A stretch of DNA of 64,000 bases from CBDBBY01 sp965203215. GTDB taxonomy: Bacteria; Pseudomonadota; Alphaproteobacteria; Rhodobacterales; Rhodobacteraceae. A program made the translations under genes and the position numbers. The stretch's first letter is position 1. Each line of letters opens with the position of its first letter. The DNA is taken from contig CBDBBY010000001.1 in the NCBI GenBank assembly GCA_965203215.1, forward strand, positions 4,216,001-4,280,000, in the 5' to 3' direction. Below, piece by piece: positions 50,588 through 58,954 of this stretch. The notes beneath the pieces were generated by a model. The model saw only the letters and a list, made by a program, of their open reading frames with translations. It did not search any database and was not told the DNA's origin.

Positions 50588-51691
50588 TCAGAACGATGCG
50601 ACCGGCGCGCCGAACAGCGCGGCGTCGGGATTGATACCCAGCCCCTTCCCCTCGGGAAGGACAATATGGCCGTCGACGATCCTGACCGGGTTGGCTGGAT
50701 CGTAGTGACCCTCGATATACGGCTGCGCGAGCCAGACCCCTTCCAGCAGCCGAGGCTGCACGGTCGCGCCAATTTGGGTGCAGGCTGACGCAATGATATC
50801 GCCGCCCCAGCTATCGTCGCATGTGTGCGGCAGAGAGCGTGCTTCGCAGATGTCGCGAAAGGTCCGCATTGGCTGAAGCCCGCCAATCCGCGTGAGCTTC
50901 ATCCCGAACCCGTCCACGAGCTCGGATCCGACCGCATGGATAACCGTGGGCAAGTCGACCGAATTCTCGTCCATATAGATCGCATGGCGCACTTGGGGGC
51001 GAAGCCTGCGCAGATCATCAATGGTGTTGCAGGGCTGCTCCATGACGAAAGGAATATCCGGCAGCTCGCGGCTGACCCGCAGGGCGTCGCGCGTGGTCCA
51101 GCCCCGGTTGCCGTCCACCGCAAGGCGCATGCCGCTGCCCTCGATCACCTCCCAGACCTTGCGGACCGTCTCGATATCGCTCTCGACCGGACGCCCGCCG
51201 ACCTTGATCTGCAAGCGCGGATAGCCTTCGGCCAGTTTCTCCTCCGCCAGCCGGGCAATCTCGTCCGGCTCGCCGACGCCCGTGGCGTAGTAGGACGGCA
51301 CGCGATCCGTCGCGGCCCCGCCAAGCAATGCGCTGACACTCAGTCCGAGGGCTTTGCCCAAGGCGTCGTGCACGGCGATATCGACCGCTGCCTTTGCATA
51401 GTTGTGACCATTGAGGAGGCCGGCCATCCGGCGCTGAACAGCGAGCGGCAAGACCTCGGCGCCGATCAGGCCCGGCGCCATCTCGCAAAGCGCGGCCCGC
51501 GCGCCGGCAGCGTGGGCTTCCGCATAGATCGGGCCGACCGGGCAGGTTTCGCCCCAGCCTGTGAGGCCGTTGTCCGTTGCGATCTTGACCAGTGTCGTAT
51601 CCACATCCCAGACTTCAGCATTCGCCATCGTGTAGGGGCCATTCCGAACGGGAAGATCGTGCCGGTAGATATGGATTTCCTTGATCTTCAT
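50588..51691 (-). CDS. hpbD: Enolase-superfamily racemase, HpbD-like (4-hydroxyproline betaine 2-epimerase)
   Basis: A 367-residue mandelate-racemase/MLE-type enzyme. The capping domain has NGPYTMANAEVWDVDTTLVK and GWGETCPVGPIYAEAHAAGA, which closely resemble HpbD as I recall it. The barrel has RLQIKVGG (catalytic Lys), LAVDGNRGWT and MEQPC with metal ligands, YMDEN and GFGMKLTRIGG (second Lys). Two facing lysines suit 2-epimerisation of betaines. cis-3-hydroxyproline dehydratase is a related alternative. The betaine transporter operon next to it supports the epimerase reading. Confidence 0.72.
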   Translation of the reverse strand: MKIKEIHIYRHDLPVRNGPYTMANAEVWDVDTTLVKIATDNGLTGWGETCPVGPIYAEAHAAGARAALCEMAPGLIGAEVLPLAVQRRMAGLLNGHNYAKAAVDIAVHDALGKALGLSVSALLGGAATDRVPSYYATGVGEPDEIARLAEEKLAEGYPRLQIKVGGRPVESDIETVRKVWEVIEGSGMRLAVDGNRGWTTRDALRVSRELPDIPFVMEQPCNTIDDLRRLRPQVRHAIYMDENSVDLPTVIHAVGSELVDGFGMKLTRIGGLQPMRTFRDICEARSLPHTCDDSWGGDIIASACTQIGATVQPRLLEGVWLAQPYIEGHYDPANPVRIVDGHIVLPEGKGLGINPDAALFGAPVASF

Positions 51692-51734
51692 GTCAGCGCC
51701 TACTTTCCCGTTGCGGCATCATTTTCATAGCCCC

Positions 51735-52300
51735 TCCAACACAAGAACGGCACGGGCCGACGTCAACGCCGCGCGGACCGCGATTTCGGGGTGTGCGGCA
51801 CAGCCATGTCGGTCTGGCCTTCGCGAATTGTCATCGAGGCATCAGCGACCGCCTCGATATCGGCTGTCAATGCCAAAGTAAAATTTCCCGGCTTTCGCGT
51901 TTTGGTGACGAGCCAGTTCAGCCGCCGATGTGGCTTTCCTTTTTGGTTCTGCCACGTCTTTTCCGCGGCGGCGATGCAATGGGCGCGTTTGCGCGGACAT
52001 GTTCGGGAATGAGGTCTGTGCAACCTCGGCCCGCTCTTGCCCGGCGGTCAGGCCGAAATAGGCCGGGTCGGTATCAACAGGGTTGGTGTGTTTGATATGC
52101 GGATGCCGGCAGGGCAGGGGAATGTCCGTAGGCTCGCAGGCACAGCCCGCGGCCATGTGAAATCCGGGCTCATCCGGCGCAGATCGGCAAAATGCCGGCC
52201 CTCCGCAGTTGCTTTGAACACGGTCTCCGCAGCGTCGGGCCGGCGCGGCTTCGGCGCTTGGCCGCCTCCACGCGCGAAATTGCGGAATTATCTTTGAACG
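51735..52300 (-). pseudogene. Unidentified gene broken by an IS21 remnant
   Basis: Coding-like minus-strand sequence is present on both sides of an IS21 fragment: one part reads HPHIKHTNPVDTDPAYFGLT followed by AGQERAEV, the other ADIEAVADASMTIREGQTDM and, after a frame change, HPEIAVRAALTSARAVLVLE. I cannot name the product. It lies between the DapA-family gene and the racemase gene in the same orientation, so it was probably a pathway member. Confidence 0.4.
51865..52016 (-). mobile_element. IS21 remnant (left end plus 3' end of istB)
   Basis: Starts TGTCAATGCCAAAGTAAAAT and continues through a copy of the istB C-terminal region (compare 43200-43325: shared GTGACGAGCCAGTTCAGCCG-like stretch and GTTCGGGAATGAGGTC). 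It then stops abruptly. The remaining IS21 body has been lost. Confidence 0.72.
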
Positions 52301-52342
52301 ACTTGGCGGATGGTGTCGCTCCGGCCTCGCGGCTGGCCATGT

Positions 52343-53218
52343 TCAGCCTTCCAGCAGCGGTTCCAGAGTGGCGACAATCGCCGCCTCGGCCTCTGCCGAC
52401 AGAGGGCGCAGCGGCTTGCGCACATGACCCAGCCCATAGCCGCGATGATGCGAGGCCCGCACCACGCATTGCACGTAGTCATTGGTCCAGATGTGCAGCA
52501 GCGACGGCAGCATCTTCTGCCACAACGCCAGCGCGCCTGCGTGATCCTTCGCCTGCACCAGATCATAAAGCCGAACGCATTCATGAGGCATATAGTTGGC
52601 TCCGCCCCATATGCAGCCGACAGAGCCAGCCATAAGGGCATGGACAGCCATCGTGTCGGTCCCGTTCAGTATTTTGCAGTCGGTCTGCAGGTATTGCTGA
52701 TGGGTGGTCATGTCGCCGCCACTGTCCTTGATGTAGTTGAAGTTCTTCAACGCGCTCAGGCGGGCCAGCAAGGCGGGCGAGATCGAAAGCCCCGTCGCCT
52801 GCGGAATGTTGTAGCCGACGATATCAATCCCGGTCGCCGCGTCGATTTCGCTGTAGAACTCAAGGATTCCGTCGTCATCCGCCGGCCCCTCAAGATAAGG
52901 CGGCAGGATCATCAGCGCGACGGCCCCGGCGGTCTCGGCATGCTTCGACCGGCGGATGACCTCGTCCATGTTCAGTGCCGAAGTCTGGCAGATCGCGTTG
53001 CAGCGCCCGTCGATGCGCTTGATGCCGACTTCGTAGAGCTCATTGCATTCCTTTTCGGTCAAATATGGGTGCTGCCCGGTACCCGAGCCCATCACCAGCC
53101 CGTGCGCGCCAGCACCGATATAGATATCGATCAAACGCTCCCATTCGTCGAAATTGATGGACCCGTCCGCCTCGAACGGGGTTTGCATTGCGAGATTGAT
53201 GCCGGCGAGATCTGCCAT
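52343..53218 (-). CDS. DapA-family (dihydrodipicolinate synthase-like) lyase
   Basis: A 291-residue class I aldolase-fold protein. The Schiff-base lysine is in NYIKDSGGDM (~residue 164), the catalytic tyrosine in IVGYNIPQA (~136) and the GSGTGQHPYLT loop (~45) stands for the carboxylate-binding G-T-G region. True DapA usually has a TTGE motif, so here the substrate is probably different. In hydroxyproline degradation a DapA-family enzyme acts as pyrroline-4-hydroxy-2-carboxylate deaminase, which would fit this cluster. It lies 12 nt after the oxidase stop. Confidence 0.82.
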   Translation of the reverse strand: MADLAGINLAMQTPFEADGSINFDEWERLIDIYIGAGAHGLVMGSGTGQHPYLTEKECNELYEVGIKRIDGRCNAICQTSALNMDEVIRRSKHAETAGAVALMILPPYLEGPADDDGILEFYSEIDAATGIDIVGYNIPQATGLSISPALLARLSALKNFNYIKDSGGDMTTHQQYLQTDCKILNGTDTMAVHALMAGSVGCIWGGANYMPHECVRLYDLVQAKDHAGALALWQKMLPSLLHIWTNDYVQCVVRASHHRGYGLGHVRKPLRPLSAEAEAAIVATLEPLLEG

Positions 53219-53230
53219 GGCTGTCTCCTG

Positions 53231-54550
53231 TCAGGTTTCCTTGCCGGCCAAGATGAACCGGTATTTGGTTGTTGCCCGCACCCCGATCTCGGTGATCCAC
53301 TCGGGCCAGCCGACATTGGGCTTGGGGCGGTTTTTCAGGATGTCGATAGTGCGCGAGGAGCGGCCAAGCGCAAGCTCGGCCAGAGCCTTGCCGAAACCTG
53401 CGCCGCGGGCCACGCCGGTGCCGTTGCAGAAGGCTGCGCCAAAGACGCCCTCGGAAAGCTCTCCGAACACCATGCCGCCGTTGTGCGCCATGGTCAGCAA
53501 CCCGCCCCAGCTATGTTCATAGCCGATATGCGACAGCTCAGGATATCGGCGGTCAAACGCGGTCTGATGGTGCCCCTTGGCATAATCCACATCTTTTCGC
53601 CGCGACCGGAACCCCCGCGCATAGGAATAGACGTTGCGCAGGAACAGCCGGTTGTCCGCCGTCAGGCGCGTGGTGGTGCCGAAGCTTTCGGCGGGGATTG
53701 CGCCGAAAGGTCCGCGGGCGCCGGCGGTCCGCAGCTCGTCTTCCGTCAGCACGCGGGTCATGGAACCGTAAGTATAGACCGGGATGGCGGTGTTCCGGAA
53801 GAATCCGCACTTGGTCAGATAGGCGGCATTGCACAAGAGCACCTTGCCCGCGCGGACCACGCCGCCGGGCGTTTCACAGGCATGCTGCGGCGGCGCATAC
53901 GTGATATCCGTGACGGCGGTCTTTTCATAAACCTCAACGTTTTCCCGCAGCCGCGCCATCATGTTGACGAGGTATTTTGCGGGCTGAAGCAGAATCGTGC
54001 CCGGCGTGTGCACGGCCGCCACATAGTGACGCGAGCCGGTGATTGACCGGATTTCATCTTCGCCGACCCAGGAATGGTCTTTTCCGATCTGCGTCAGCGC
54101 CGCCGACATTTCCCGGAGGCACCGTTGTCCCCGATCCGTTGCCGCCGCGTGATATTTTCCGGACGGGTCCCAATCGCACTCGACGCCCAGCTCGTCGACC
54201 GCGCTTCGCATATAGGCGATGCCTTCGGAATTGACGTGGAACTCTTCCTCGTTGCCCTTCCTGTCTTCCGCGAAATGCTTGTTGCGCGGGTTGTGCGCCA
54301 GGTCGATGGCGAAACCTGCGCAACGCCCCGCCGACCCGTCTCCGATCCGGCCCGCGTCGACCAGAACCACCCGCGCATCGGGAGCAAGGTCGCCCAGCCT
54401 GCGGGCGCAATGCAGCCCCATCCAGCCGCCTCCGACAACCAGATAGTCGCAGGTCAAATCGAATTCGAGCGAACGAGGGGCGGGCTTCGTGCCCAGCGCA
54501 GCATACCAGCCCGACACCGTCGGCTCCATATGGACAGGCATGATTTTCAT
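53231..54550 (-). CDS. DAO-family FAD-dependent oxidoreductase
   Basis: A 439-residue flavoprotein of the D-amino-acid/sarcosine oxidase type. The dinucleotide fold is DYLVVGGGWMGLHCARRLG (~residue 35), followed by VVLVDAGRIGDGSAGRCAGF. The C-terminal FAD-contact region is GLLTMAHNGGMVFGEL and AAFCNGTGVARGAGFGKALA. Relatives oxidise secondary or tertiary amines (sarcosine, N-methyl amino acids, D-hydroxyproline). In this cluster oxidation of an N-methylated or D-proline derivative is plausible. First gene of the minus-strand unit with the DapA-like gene. Confidence 0.88.
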   Translation of the reverse strand: MKIMPVHMEPTVSGWYAALGTKPAPRSLEFDLTCDYLVVGGGWMGLHCARRLGDLAPDARVVLVDAGRIGDGSAGRCAGFAIDLAHNPRNKHFAEDRKGNEEEFHVNSEGIAYMRSAVDELGVECDWDPSGKYHAAATDRGQRCLREMSAALTQIGKDHSWVGEDEIRSITGSRHYVAAVHTPGTILLQPAKYLVNMMARLRENVEVYEKTAVTDITYAPPQHACETPGGVVRAGKVLLCNAAYLTKCGFFRNTAIPVYTYGSMTRVLTEDELRTAGARGPFGAIPAESFGTTTRLTADNRLFLRNVYSYARGFRSRRKDVDYAKGHHQTAFDRRYPELSHIGYEHSWGGLLTMAHNGGMVFGELSEGVFGAAFCNGTGVARGAGFGKALAELALGRSSRTIDILKNRPKPNVGWPEWITEIGVRATTKYRFILAGKET

Positions 54551-54620
54551 GCCATCAGATTAGGCAAAACCGGACATGGGCTGCAGATATTGGATTCTGA
54601 TGCCGGTATTAACTGAAGTC

Positions 54621-54735
54621 ATGTCTGATCTCCGGAAGCTCATTCCCTCCGCCCATTCGCTTCTGGTGTTCAAAGCCGCTGCCCGGCTGCAAAGTTTCAA
54701 GGCCGCGGCGATTGAGATGCGCGTCGCACAACCCT
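54621..54735 (+). pseudogene. LysR-type regulator, N-terminal fragment
   Basis: SDLRKLIPSAHSLLVFKAAA followed by RLQSFKAAAIEMRVAQP is the start of a LysR/GcvA helix-turn-helix. After the proline of the recognition helix the sequence changes into an IS5-type remnant. It is divergent from the DAO gene, where a regulator of the cluster would be expected. Confidence 0.65.
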
Positions 54736-54748
54736 GCGGTCCGCGTCA

Positions 54749-54819
54749 TGCACCGCCCCGTCGTCGGCCTTCGTCAAGGTTGGCGACGGGAACGCAATAT
54801 CATGGTTGAGATACAGAAG
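54749..54819. repeat. Dispersed 71-bp repeat, copy 1
   Basis: About 83% identical (12 mismatches by eye over 71 nt) to 62440-62510, from TGCACCGCC to ATACAGAAG. It lies at the left side of the IS5-type remnant and is probably an IS end region. Confidence 0.6.
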
Positions 54820-55039
54820 TTCCACAATTTTGATCAGGCATGTCAAGACTTGGTTTCGGGTTCGATGCCCTTCGGGCGAGGCCGGAGGCATGAATTCGTT
54901 TTTCTGCGTTTCGGATTCGGTCGCGGAGAGCGGAAGCGGCCATGCCCACGACGCGTCCGAAGGTCGCGCTTGGCTGGAGGCTGGGACGATCCGGTCGCGA
55001 AGACGCCTCTGGCGACGGACCGCGCCTGCGAAGGCGGCG

Positions 55040-55266
55040 AGACCCGCCGCCTGGTCGAGGGGATGGGGATGACGCCGGTCGTGCCGCCGAAGTCGAACCG
55101 AAAAACCGACCGGGAAACCTGCAAGTTTCGGAACGAAATCGAACAGCTGTTCCGGAAGCTCAAGGGTTGCCGGCGGATCTTCACGCAGTTCGACAAGCTC
55201 GACGTGACGTTTGCGGGCTTTCTGAACTTCGCCCGCGCCGTCGAGTTGATCTACGATCTAGCGTGA
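55040..55266 (+). pseudogene. IS5-family transposase C-terminal fragment
   Basis: The frame ends VVPPKSNRKTDRETCKFRNE, IEQLFRKLKGCRRIFTQFDK and LDVTFAGFLNFARAVELIYD, the classical IS5-type end (PPRSNRK ... VERLFNRLKxFRRIATRYDK ... F). The N-terminal DDE part is absent or unreadable. Confidence 0.72.
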
Positions 55267-55273
55267 ACAGGCC

Positions 55274-57341
55274 TTAGCTTCCGGGCGCCGCCGCTGATCT
55301 TTGCTTGGCGCCGAAACTGCCGACCACGTCAAAGTTCGCGGCACTATAATTATTCCAACCTGTCGTCCAAGTTCCTGCAACTTCAAGATCGGCGCTGTCG
55401 TCGCTGGGGCCGTAGAACGCCCCCTTGAACTCGCCTGTGCCTGAGGGTGTGGGAGTGCCCCCAAGGGTCTGTTGTACTGTGCCTAGGACGTTGTCTGTGC
55501 TTGTTGCTGTCGCAGTGCCCGTGAACTCTCCCGAGGTCGTGATGACGCCGCTCGTCAGATCGACTTTGAAATCGGTGCCGTAGACCTTCCATCCGGCGGC
55601 GGTCCACTCTTTGAAGTTGTTCAAAGTCCCTGTGATGGTTCCGTCGCCCGTTTTCGGAATTGTCACCGTCAAGGTCGCATCGCCGCGCAGCATCTTGAAT
55701 TCTTGGGGAAATACGGTAACGGGGGGGGGGCTGGCTGGGATCGGGGGGAGCAACGTTGTTGCCTTTGTAAGCATAGGCGAGAGCCTGCCCGTGGAATTTT
55801 CCGTCGGTGACAGGCTTGCCGATGTCCGTGGTCCGTTTGTTGTCCTCATCCGCGAAAGCCGAGTAGCCGAAATTAAGGCTATTCACGCGGCCTATTTGGT
55901 GATTGCCTGATCTGCGTAATCTTCCGGGAAATGTTTCGGGATCGGCGGTATATACGAACAGCCCGTATGCGGCGTACTCCAGATAGAGCTGCTCGTCGTC
56001 CTCGGGGCAGGAGGTCCCTCTCGAGCCGTCGGGACAGGCGATCTCCCGGCCCGCAGCCGGCTCTAGATTCCGCTTCACGCCGATGTGGTTGGACAGCCAG
56101 ACCTGGTACGTGCCGAGGTCCTTGTAGCCGTCGGGCTGGGGGAATGCATCGGATTCATAGTACTCCCCGTCCGTTTCCAGCTGGCTTTCCGCAGCGGGGA
56201 CGACGGCTTTCCAGTAGAAGTCGCCGTTTCCCTGCCAGCTGGCAACCCAATTGCCGCCGTCCGGGGCGTCCGGAACGGGCATGGTCCGCGGCGCGTCGAA
56301 CGTGATCTCCAGATCCCAACCGTTCCGGCCCGAAGGGGCGGGTTCGTTCCGAGTGCCGTAGTCTTTATTGGAATCTTCCGTTGGATACTTTATGTTCCTC
56401 CGCGCGTCGGTGAAATCTCCACGTCTAGCATTGGCGGGAACAGGCGTCCCTCCGCCGGTGCGGATGACAAGCCCGTCGCGCGTCAGCTTCACTCCTGTAT
56501 AGAGATAACTTTCCCCACCCCAGTGTGAGAAAGTGGCACGGGTCCATCCATCCACTTTGAATTCGACGTCGACGTCGGAGAACAGCTTCTTGCCGTCCTC
56601 GTACATGACGGTCTTGAATGTGTCTTCATTGCAGGTCGCTGGTTCGTGTGATCTTTGGCAGAAGGCCTTCGGATTGCGTATCTGCATGTTGGGGTTGTCC
56701 GGGTCTGGAATCGTCCGATCAATCCTCGAGATCGTCACTACATTGGTGCCTTCGCTCGGCGTCACGGCCTCGCCGTTCGCAAGCTCGTAGCGCGCGAGCG
56801 CCCTTCCCCACCAAGCGAGGGAATCCAGCGCTCCGTCGAGGAGTGGCGTCTGCTCGGCCCGGAGATCGCGCGCTCGGCTGCCCGCTCTCGTCGCCGCGCC
56901 GAACTGCGCCGCGCTTCCGTCGGCTGCTGCCGTGCGTTCAGCTTCTTCCGCCGCTTTCACCGCATCGTCAAGCGCCGTGCTGGCCAAGCGGATCAGCGTT
57001 TCCGCATTGTCGCGCGCGCCCTCGGTGCCCGCCGCCACTGCCAGACGCGCCTCTGCAACCGCTCGCGTCGCAGCGCTCCGGGCATTCGACAATAGTCTCT
57101 CCGCAGTCTGCAGCGGGGTCGGATCTGCGCCGCCGTCGCCATTGCCGTCCGGATTGCCGCCTCCGCCCCCGCTTCCATCGGTTCCGCCGTTCCCGTTTCC
57201 GCCGTCCGCGCCGCCATCAGTACCTGATCCTGCGCCGGGTCGGTCCCCTCCTCCGGTCGTTCCCGAAGCATTGTTGCCGGAGCAAGCGCCGAGCGCCAGC
57301 GCCGCTGCGCAAGCGAGAGCTGCGATCAGTTTCATGTCCAT
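55274..57341 (-). CDS. Surface lipoprotein with TbpB-like C-terminus, frameshifted at a C10 tract
   Basis: The N-terminus is a lipoprotein signal (LIAALACAAALALGACSG, lipobox LGAC) followed by a Gly/Ser/Asp-rich linker and an alanine-rich helical segment. The body has beta-rich stretches. A run of ten C on the minus strand (55721-55730) shifts the frame: the current frame ends in an Arg/His-rich tail, while the next frame continues cleanly as VTVFPQEFKMLRGDATLTVT to GTGEFKGAFYGP and GSFGAKQ. The GEF.GAFYGP...GxFGA end is typical of transferrin-binding-protein-B-like barrels. C9 or C12 would restore one ~690-residue protein. Likely phase-variable. ATG 57341 has GGAGAAG upstream. Confidence 0.7.
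55721..55730. repeat. Poly-G/C tract of ten within the lipoprotein gene
   Basis: Ten consecutive G on the plus strand, ten C in the coding sense, exactly where the frame of the lipoprotein breaks. A second run of six lies 15-20 nt away. Homopolymers of this length are mutation hotspots by strand slippage. Confidence 0.9.
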
Positions 57342-57490
57342 GAATGCTTCTCCGTCAATGCTGGTTCCGTGCCCGCTCCGCATCTCGCCGACGCGTCCAG
57401 TCCGGAACGGACTTCAGCCTTCGCGGGAGCGGTGCCAACGCGTTCGGACGGCCGCGCCCCTTTTACCGGGGGGTGCGCGATGTCCAGTGC

Positions 57491-57643
57491 TTATTTTGCG
57501 GTCGGAAACCGGATTCGCCGCCGGATTTGCAGGCGATCCAGGATATCCTGTTCGACCAGTCGTTTCCGAGACTTCAGCCGACCGAGGACGGTGCTTTCCT
57601 CCAAAGCAGCGGCGAACCTCTCGCGTTCGCTCATTGCCTTCAT
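57491..57643 (-). pseudogene. GntR-type regulator, N-terminal fragment
   Basis: A 50-codon frame beginning KAMSERERFAAALEES and continuing TVLGRLKSRKRLVEQDILDR followed by LQI, close to the GntR start (GRLKPGERLVEQDLAERLGVSR). The helix-turn-helix is damaged at its end and no effector domain follows. It is divergent from the TRAP operon, where a GntR regulator would normally sit. Confidence 0.45.
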
Positions 57644-57691
57644 GAATCAACACCGTTTTCAGCATTCAAGGGAAAGAGGCTTCTCGCCGTC

Positions 57692-57729
57692 AATTATCGA
57701 TTTAATTATCGACATAATTATTGATAATT
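57692..57729. promoter_or_regulatory. AT-rich nested palindromes upstream of the TRAP operon
   Basis: ATTATCGA occurs at 57693 and 57705, with a third copy ATTATTGA at 57717, a 12-nt period. The same stretch forms a perfect palindrome TAATTAT-CGAC-ATAATTA (57703-57720) and an outer pair AATTATC/GATAATT. It is strikingly AT-rich in a GC-rich region and lies ~70 nt before the TAXI gene. Probably an operator and promoter. Confidence 0.5.
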
Positions 57730-57796
57730 TAGCGCATTCGAATCCATTGAACCCGTCACGCACGAGGTGCCGGGGAAACGAAAAGGAGGTTCACCT

Positions 57797-58798
57797 GTGA
57801 AAAAATTCCGATTGGCGGCCTGCGCGGCCGCCGCCTTGACTGTATTGGCCGCCGCGTCGGCGAATGCCCAAGACAGTGATTACGTTCTGAATACGGCGTC
57901 GACCGGGGGCACGTACCACCCGGTCGGGACGGCGATTTCCACGTTGACGAAAGTGAAACTCTTGCCGAAGGAAGGGTTCTCGCTGACAGCTGTGAACTCT
58001 GCGGGATCGGGCGCCAACGTGCAGGCGCTCGGAGCCGGAACTGCTGACTTCGCGATCCTGCAAGGTCTTTACGGTTCGTATGCCGCAACCGGCACGGGAC
58101 CGGTAACCGAGCCGCAGCCGAACATTCGTTCGGTTTCCATGCTCTGGCAGAATGTTGAGCAGTTCGTGGTGCCGTCGGACAAAGCCGCGACGGGAACGGT
58201 CGAGGATCTGGTTGCACTGAAAGGCCAGTCGGCGGGCATGGGCAACAAGAACTCCGGCACGCTCGGGTCGAACAAAGTGCTTCTTTCCGGTCTCGGCGTC
58301 GACATCGAAAGCGATTACGAATTGGTCTTCGCCGGATACGGACCGACGGCCGACGCCATGGCGAATGGACAGGCGGTCATCGGCGGCTTTCCGTCCGGTC
58401 CCCCGACCGGCGCGATCACCAAGCTGATGGCCGCGAACCAAGGCCGCTTCACAATTCTCGACGTGACCGGAGAGCAGCTTGCCGCGATGGACGGCGGGCG
58501 CAACCTTTGGGTGCCCTACACCATCGCCGCCGGCACATATCCGGGTCAGGACGAGGACGTGAACACCATAGCCCAGCCGAACTTTCTGGCGGTTAACGAC
58601 AACGTGGACGAAAACCATGTCTATCTGCTGACCAAGACGATGTACGAAAACCTGCCGTTCCTGCAGGCGATCCACCCGGCAACCAAGGCGATGGCCGTCG
58701 AAAAGTCCATGGCGGGTTTGCCGGTCCCCCTGCATCCCGGCGCGCAGCGGTACTATGAAGAGGTCGGGCTTGAAATCCCGGCCCATCTCAAAAACTGA
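57797..58798 (+). CDS. TAXI-family TRAP transporter solute-binding protein
   Basis: A 333-residue periplasmic receptor of the TAXI type. The start GTG has AAGGAGGT 6 nt upstream, a very strong site. The signal peptide ends SANAQ. The mature part begins YVLNTASTGGTYHPVGTAIS, the hallmark TGGTYYPxG of TAXI proteins, with the ADFAILQ motif later. TAXI TRAP receptors bind dicarboxylates or amino acids; the adjacent 2-hydroxyglutarate oxidase suggests a C5 dicarboxylate (inference). A stable hairpin follows the stop. Confidence 0.93.
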   Translation: MKKFRLAACAAAALTVLAAASANAQDSDYVLNTASTGGTYHPVGTAISTLTKVKLLPKEGFSLTAVNSAGSGANVQALGAGTADFAILQGLYGSYAATGTGPVTEPQPNIRSVSMLWQNVEQFVVPSDKAATGTVEDLVALKGQSAGMGNKNSGTLGSNKVLLSGLGVDIESDYELVFAGYGPTADAMANGQAVIGGFPSGPPTGAITKLMAANQGRFTILDVTGEQLAAMDGGRNLWVPYTIAAGTYPGQDEDVNTIAQPNFLAVNDNVDENHVYLLTKTMYENLPFLQAIHPATKAMAVEKSMAGLPVPLHPGAQRYYEEVGLEIPAHLKN

Positions 58799-58812
58799 AC
58801 GAATAATGGAAC

Positions 58813-58836
58813 GGCGGCGCGTGGTCGCGCGCCGCC
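58813..58836 (+). promoter_or_regulatory. Intercistronic stem-loop in the TRAP operon
   Basis: GGCGGCGCG pairs perfectly with CGCGCCGCC around TGGTCG, 14 nt after the binding-protein stop. There is no T run, so it more likely protects the receptor mRNA or lowers permease expression than ends transcription. Confidence 0.6.
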
Positions 58837-58954
58837 GCGAAACTGACCAAAACAGAGCGGTAGAGCCATCGACGCGACCATAACCCGCCGGCGGGGCGAT
58901 GCGCTGGATCTGTCGAACAAGGAGGCAAGGTCATACCTGCTGATCGCGTTCGCA

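Larger units (their letters stand above)
54736..55290 (+). mobile_element. IS5-family remnant
   Basis: Holds a decayed transposase whose C-terminal part is readable and begins where the LysR fragment is cut. Its left ~70 nt also occur at 62440-62510. Exact inverted ends were not found, so limits are approximate. Confidence 0.5.

Noticed and set aside
52310..54046. 578-codon plus-strand frame across two minus-strand genes
   Set aside because: It spans the DapA-family and DAO genes, both with clear catalytic motifs on the minus strand.
57344..57724. 126-codon plus-strand frame before the TRAP operon
   Set aside because: Low-complexity product, no ribosome site; the region is better explained by a GntR remnant on the other strand and an operator.
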